NCBI GenBank assembly: GCA_945492935.1
Contig: CALYVE010000076.1
Coordinates: 1-7,504, forward strand
DNA: 7,504 nt
DNA from: an uncultured Lachnospiraceae bacterium
GTDB taxonomy: Bacteria; Bacillota; Clostridia; Lachnospirales; Lachnospiraceae
Direction: 5' to 3'
Under the pieces are notes generated by a model. The model searched no databases and was not told the DNA's origin. It was given only the letters and a program-made list of their open reading frames with translations. Numbering within the stretch: position 1 is the first letter of the stretch; each line of letters begins with the position of its first letter. Shown here in pieces: positions 5,145 to 7,504 of this stretch. The position numbers and the translations under genes are program-made.

Positions 5145-7504
5145 ATGACAATAATGGAATCTTTAAAAGCTCTCCATAAAGAATGGACCAAGTTTAAATA
5201 TGGAATACCAGTTGATGGAGAGATTCAGAATGGTGATGCTGAATGGTGGGATGAACATTATCATTTACTTTCTCCGGAAGAATTTGTTAAGTATAAAGGA
5301 GGCGTTTGTTGGGACTTTGTTGAGTTTGGAAGAGAGTTTCTAATTAAACAAGGTGTCGACCCGTCTATCATTCATCAGATATACATTATAACTGATACAC
5401 CACCGAATTATGATACACATACATTCTTGGTATGTGATTATGATGATGGATACTTGTATGTGGAATCATCATTTAAGAAGGTCGATGAAATGATTGGAGG
5501 TGTGAAACGATTTAATACAATTGAAGATATTTGTAAACTCATTACAGAAACAATGTTTCAATTCAATGGTAACGATCGTTTCAAATCATTCAAATATGAT
5601 GTTATGGAATTTAAAGATCATCCACCATATGGATCAACATGTTCAGAATATATGAATTGGATGAATGAGAATGGTGAAATGATTCATCAAGGAATAGCTA
5701 CGAATCCGAATCTTAAACACTTAATGGATGAAGAAGTTGTTGAAGAATTTTTCAAACCAAAGAAACCATTATATTTCCACATTTCTACAGACCCACATTT
5801 GGATGAACATGAATTGAAACCTCGTATTCCTTCATATCTTACAGACAAAAAGAATCTACTTAATCCGAATTATCCGGAAGAAAAGGATACAAAACGTATC
5901 TGTGTATCTCCATCAATTAACGGATGTTTACAAGCAATCCTTAACATGGAAAAGGTATTAATGGTTAACGATACGACATTCTATGTATATACACCTGAAA
6001 AACCGTTCGATGAATATAAGCATAAAACAAATAAGGAACTTATTAATGAACGATTGGTGTTTGATGCAAACATTACTAAAGAAGCTTGGATTCTTGAACC
6101 ATGTAAAATGAAATTATATGGAGTCCTCAGGATAAATAAGATACGCGATAAACGTAATAAAGATACCATAAATAAAGGTATTAAACTCGGTGCTCTCGAT
6201 ATCGATTGGGAATGGGTTGTGGATCCGAAAGTGTTTAAAGAATATGCAGAAGACCTTCCTCCAAAGAAGATATCATTAACATATGACACGCTGTATTTCG
6301 GATCTAAAAACAAAATCAAAGGAAACATTAAACTCCGTAATGATCAATTGTTTGTAACACCATTCATCACATTAGCTTCAATATTTGCAGTTGAACCACG
6401 TGGTGATTTCAAATGTCCTGTTGGATCATATAATCTCCAGTATGATGAATGGAAGAAACCGTGTGAAGCATTAATAAAAGAAACCAAACCACTCAAGAAT
6501 GTAAATATATCGATTGAAGGATGTCCGGATCTTATTCCATATTCAATGGAATCTTCAGGATACATATATGCAATTGATGCTTCCAAAGTAAAAGACAATA
6601 TATATCAACTTGATTGGATGGATAGAGATCGTGAATTCATCATTAAGGGTCTCGAAAGTATTAAGGTTAAAGAAGTTATTGAAGTAACTGCAACTTGCAA
6701 TATACGTGGTGAGAAATCAGATTCTCCAAAGCATCACGTAAGCAAATTTGTTCCTTCTGATTTTACTACTGAAAATACTTTCATGAGAAATAAATCAGTG
6801 TACTTAACTTCGGAGAATCTTGAAGCTTATAAAGATAAGTGTAAAGATTTTAAAATCGGTCTCAAAAGTATTCATATAAATGAAAATGTTCGTGGTCAGA
6901 TATGGCCGGATTCAAAGAACAATGTTTCCGCATATGTTGCATGTGAAAAACGGGATGACAAGGTCTTCATTATTGGTTTAGAAATTGCTCCAAATCAACA
7001 ACATAAAGGTCTCGGTAAAGAACTGCTTGATTTTGCGGTTTATGTTTATGGAGCATCCCATCTTTCGGTTAATAAGAAAGACACAGATGCATTTGATCTG
7101 TTTCAACGATGTGGATGGAAAGTTTATGATGAGACTGACAAAATGTATTACATGAAACGGAGAGATGTTAACAAACCAATCCAAGAAGCCGTTTTATCAA
7201 CTAAAGAAAGAAATGAACTTAAAGATTCGGAATTTGGTATTCCTGAATTAAGACAATATCCTTTGAATGATGAGGTTCATGTAAAACAGGCTGTTAAAAT
7301 GTTCTCACATGCTCCTAAAAAATATAGAAAAGAACTTGCAAAACGTATCATTGCAAAAGCAAATAAATTCGGTATTGATAATACTGGATGGGATGAAATT
7401 CACAAATATAATGTTTTAAATTATATACGTGAATCTTATGAGTTTATGAGCAATGGAGATATTATGAAAATAACTGGAAAAGAGGATACGATAATGGAAC
7501 ATTC
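5145..7504 (+). CDS. multidomain enzyme-like phage protein: transglutaminase-like + two possible ART-like modules + GNAT + phage motif (partial, at least 786 aa)
   Basis: One frame runs without a stop from ATG 5145, preceded by AGAAAGGA (5128-5135), to the window edge, so the C-terminus is missing. Residues 1-180 match the transglutaminase/papain-like fold: SPEEFVKYKGGVCWDFVE with Cys55, THTFLV with His92, YVESSF with Glu107, then PPYGSTCSEYM. Residues 206-332 begin LYFHIST, continue LKPRIPS and RICVSPSINGCLQAI, and end WILEPCK; residues 376-520 begin LYFGSKNK, continue FVTPFITLASIFAV and end DWMDRDREFIIKG. Both recall small ADP-ribosyltransferase-like modules but lack a firm catalytic triad. 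Residues 553-674 are a GNAT acetyltransferase with the acyl-CoA loop QHKGLGK (619-625) and FQRCGWKVYDE. Residues 694-756 (SEFGIPELRQYPLNDEVHVK onward) resemble a short domain, possibly DUF6582, found in phage structural proteins. It may be a late virion-associated or injected enzyme set; its substrates are unknown. Confidence 0.88.
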   Translation, partial: MTIMESLKALHKEWTKFKYGIPVDGEIQNGDAEWWDEHYHLLSPEEFVKYKGGVCWDFVEFGREFLIKQGVDPSIIHQIYIITDTPPNYDTHTFLVCDYDDGYLYVESSFKKVDEMIGGVKRFNTIEDICKLITETMFQFNGNDRFKSFKYDVMEFKDHPPYGSTCSEYMNWMNENGEMIHQGIATNPNLKHLMDEEVVEEFFKPKKPLYFHISTDPHLDEHELKPRIPSYLTDKKNLLNPNYPEEKDTKRICVSPSINGCLQAILNMEKVLMVNDTTFYVYTPEKPFDEYKHKTNKELINERLVFDANITKEAWILEPCKMKLYGVLRINKIRDKRNKDTINKGIKLGALDIDWEWVVDPKVFKEYAEDLPPKKISLTYDTLYFGSKNKIKGNIKLRNDQLFVTPFITLASIFAVEPRGDFKCPVGSYNLQYDEWKKPCEALIKETKPLKNVNISIEGCPDLIPYSMESSGYIYAIDASKVKDNIYQLDWMDRDREFIIKGLESIKVKEVIEVTATCNIRGEKSDSPKHHVSKFVPSDFTTENTFMRNKSVYLTSENLEAYKDKCKDFKIGLKSIHINENVRGQIWPDSKNNVSAYVACEKRDDKVFIIGLEIAPNQQHKGLGKELLDFAVYVYGASHLSVNKKDTDAFDLFQRCGWKVYDETDKMYYMKRRDVNKPIQEAVLSTKERNELKDSEFGIPELRQYPLNDEVHVKQAVKMFSHAPKKYRKELAKRIIAKANKFGIDNTGWDEIHKYNVLNYIRESYEFMSNGDIMKITGKEDTIMEH

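Noticed and set aside
5981..7184. Three minus-strand open frames under the multidomain gene
   Set aside because: They lie inside a continuous + strand frame with recognisable domains and have no domain content of their own.
1..7504. Alternative genetic code (recoded TAG)
   Set aside because: No stop in the window is TAG, but eight stops in AT-rich DNA is too few to mean anything, and all frames read well with the standard code.
1..7504. CRISPR array, tRNA, insertion sequence or integrase
   Set aside because: No regularly spaced repeats, cloverleaf, terminal inverted repeats or transposase/recombinase motifs were seen.

Overview
The window looks like part of the virion-structure module of a large tailed phage (or a prophage of one) infecting a low-GC Firmicute, probably one of the Clostridia. 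The grounds are: AT-rich DNA; every supported gene on the + strand, tightly packed; strong Gram-positive Shine-Dalgarno sites (AGAAAGG, AAGGAG, AAAGGAGGG); one ATGA stop/start overlap; no metabolic or tRNA genes; and two adjacent proteins that look like baseplate or tail components. The host and the 'large phage' assignment are inference; no terminase, portal or major capsid gene is visible to prove it.

Layout: 1-92 is the tail end of an upstream gene, followed by a perfect 13-bp hairpin (104-137). Then come a small helical protein (169-495), a 122-bp T-rich gap, an abundant-looking helical protein with strongly biased codons (618-1601), a 94-residue beta-rich protein three bases later (1605-1889), and a 339-residue protein with an acidic linker and a basic amphipathic helix (1902-2921). 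After a 90-bp gap with a weak promoter candidate come a gp53-like baseplate candidate (3012-3416) overlapping by 4 bp a 447-residue conserved-looking virion protein (3413-4756), and an 82-residue protein with highly-expressed-type codons (4779-5027). A strong two-tier intrinsic terminator (5071-5121) closes this block.

From 5145 to the window edge runs one uninterrupted reading frame of at least 786 codons that never reaches a stop. Translation shows a mosaic enzyme-like protein: an N-terminal transglutaminase/papain-like domain with a Cys55-His92-Glu107 triad, two further compact modules (about residues 206-332 and 376-520) that may be distant ADP-ribosyltransferase-like folds, a GNAT acetyltransferase with an intact QHKGLG acyl-CoA loop (about 553-674), and a short motif (about 694-756) recurrent in phage structural proteins. 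This protein is the most unusual object here. Its location directly behind a structural operon suggests it is made late and may be packaged or injected with the virion, but that is inference.

How the genes may work together: the 618-1601 and 1902-2921 products share an N-terminal helical arrangement followed by a possible maturation-cleavage site, suggesting head-internal proteins; the 3012-4756 pair suggests baseplate assembly; the small biased-codon protein at 4779 may be an abundant virion component; and the multidomain protein may be a set of host-modifying enzymes carried on one chain.
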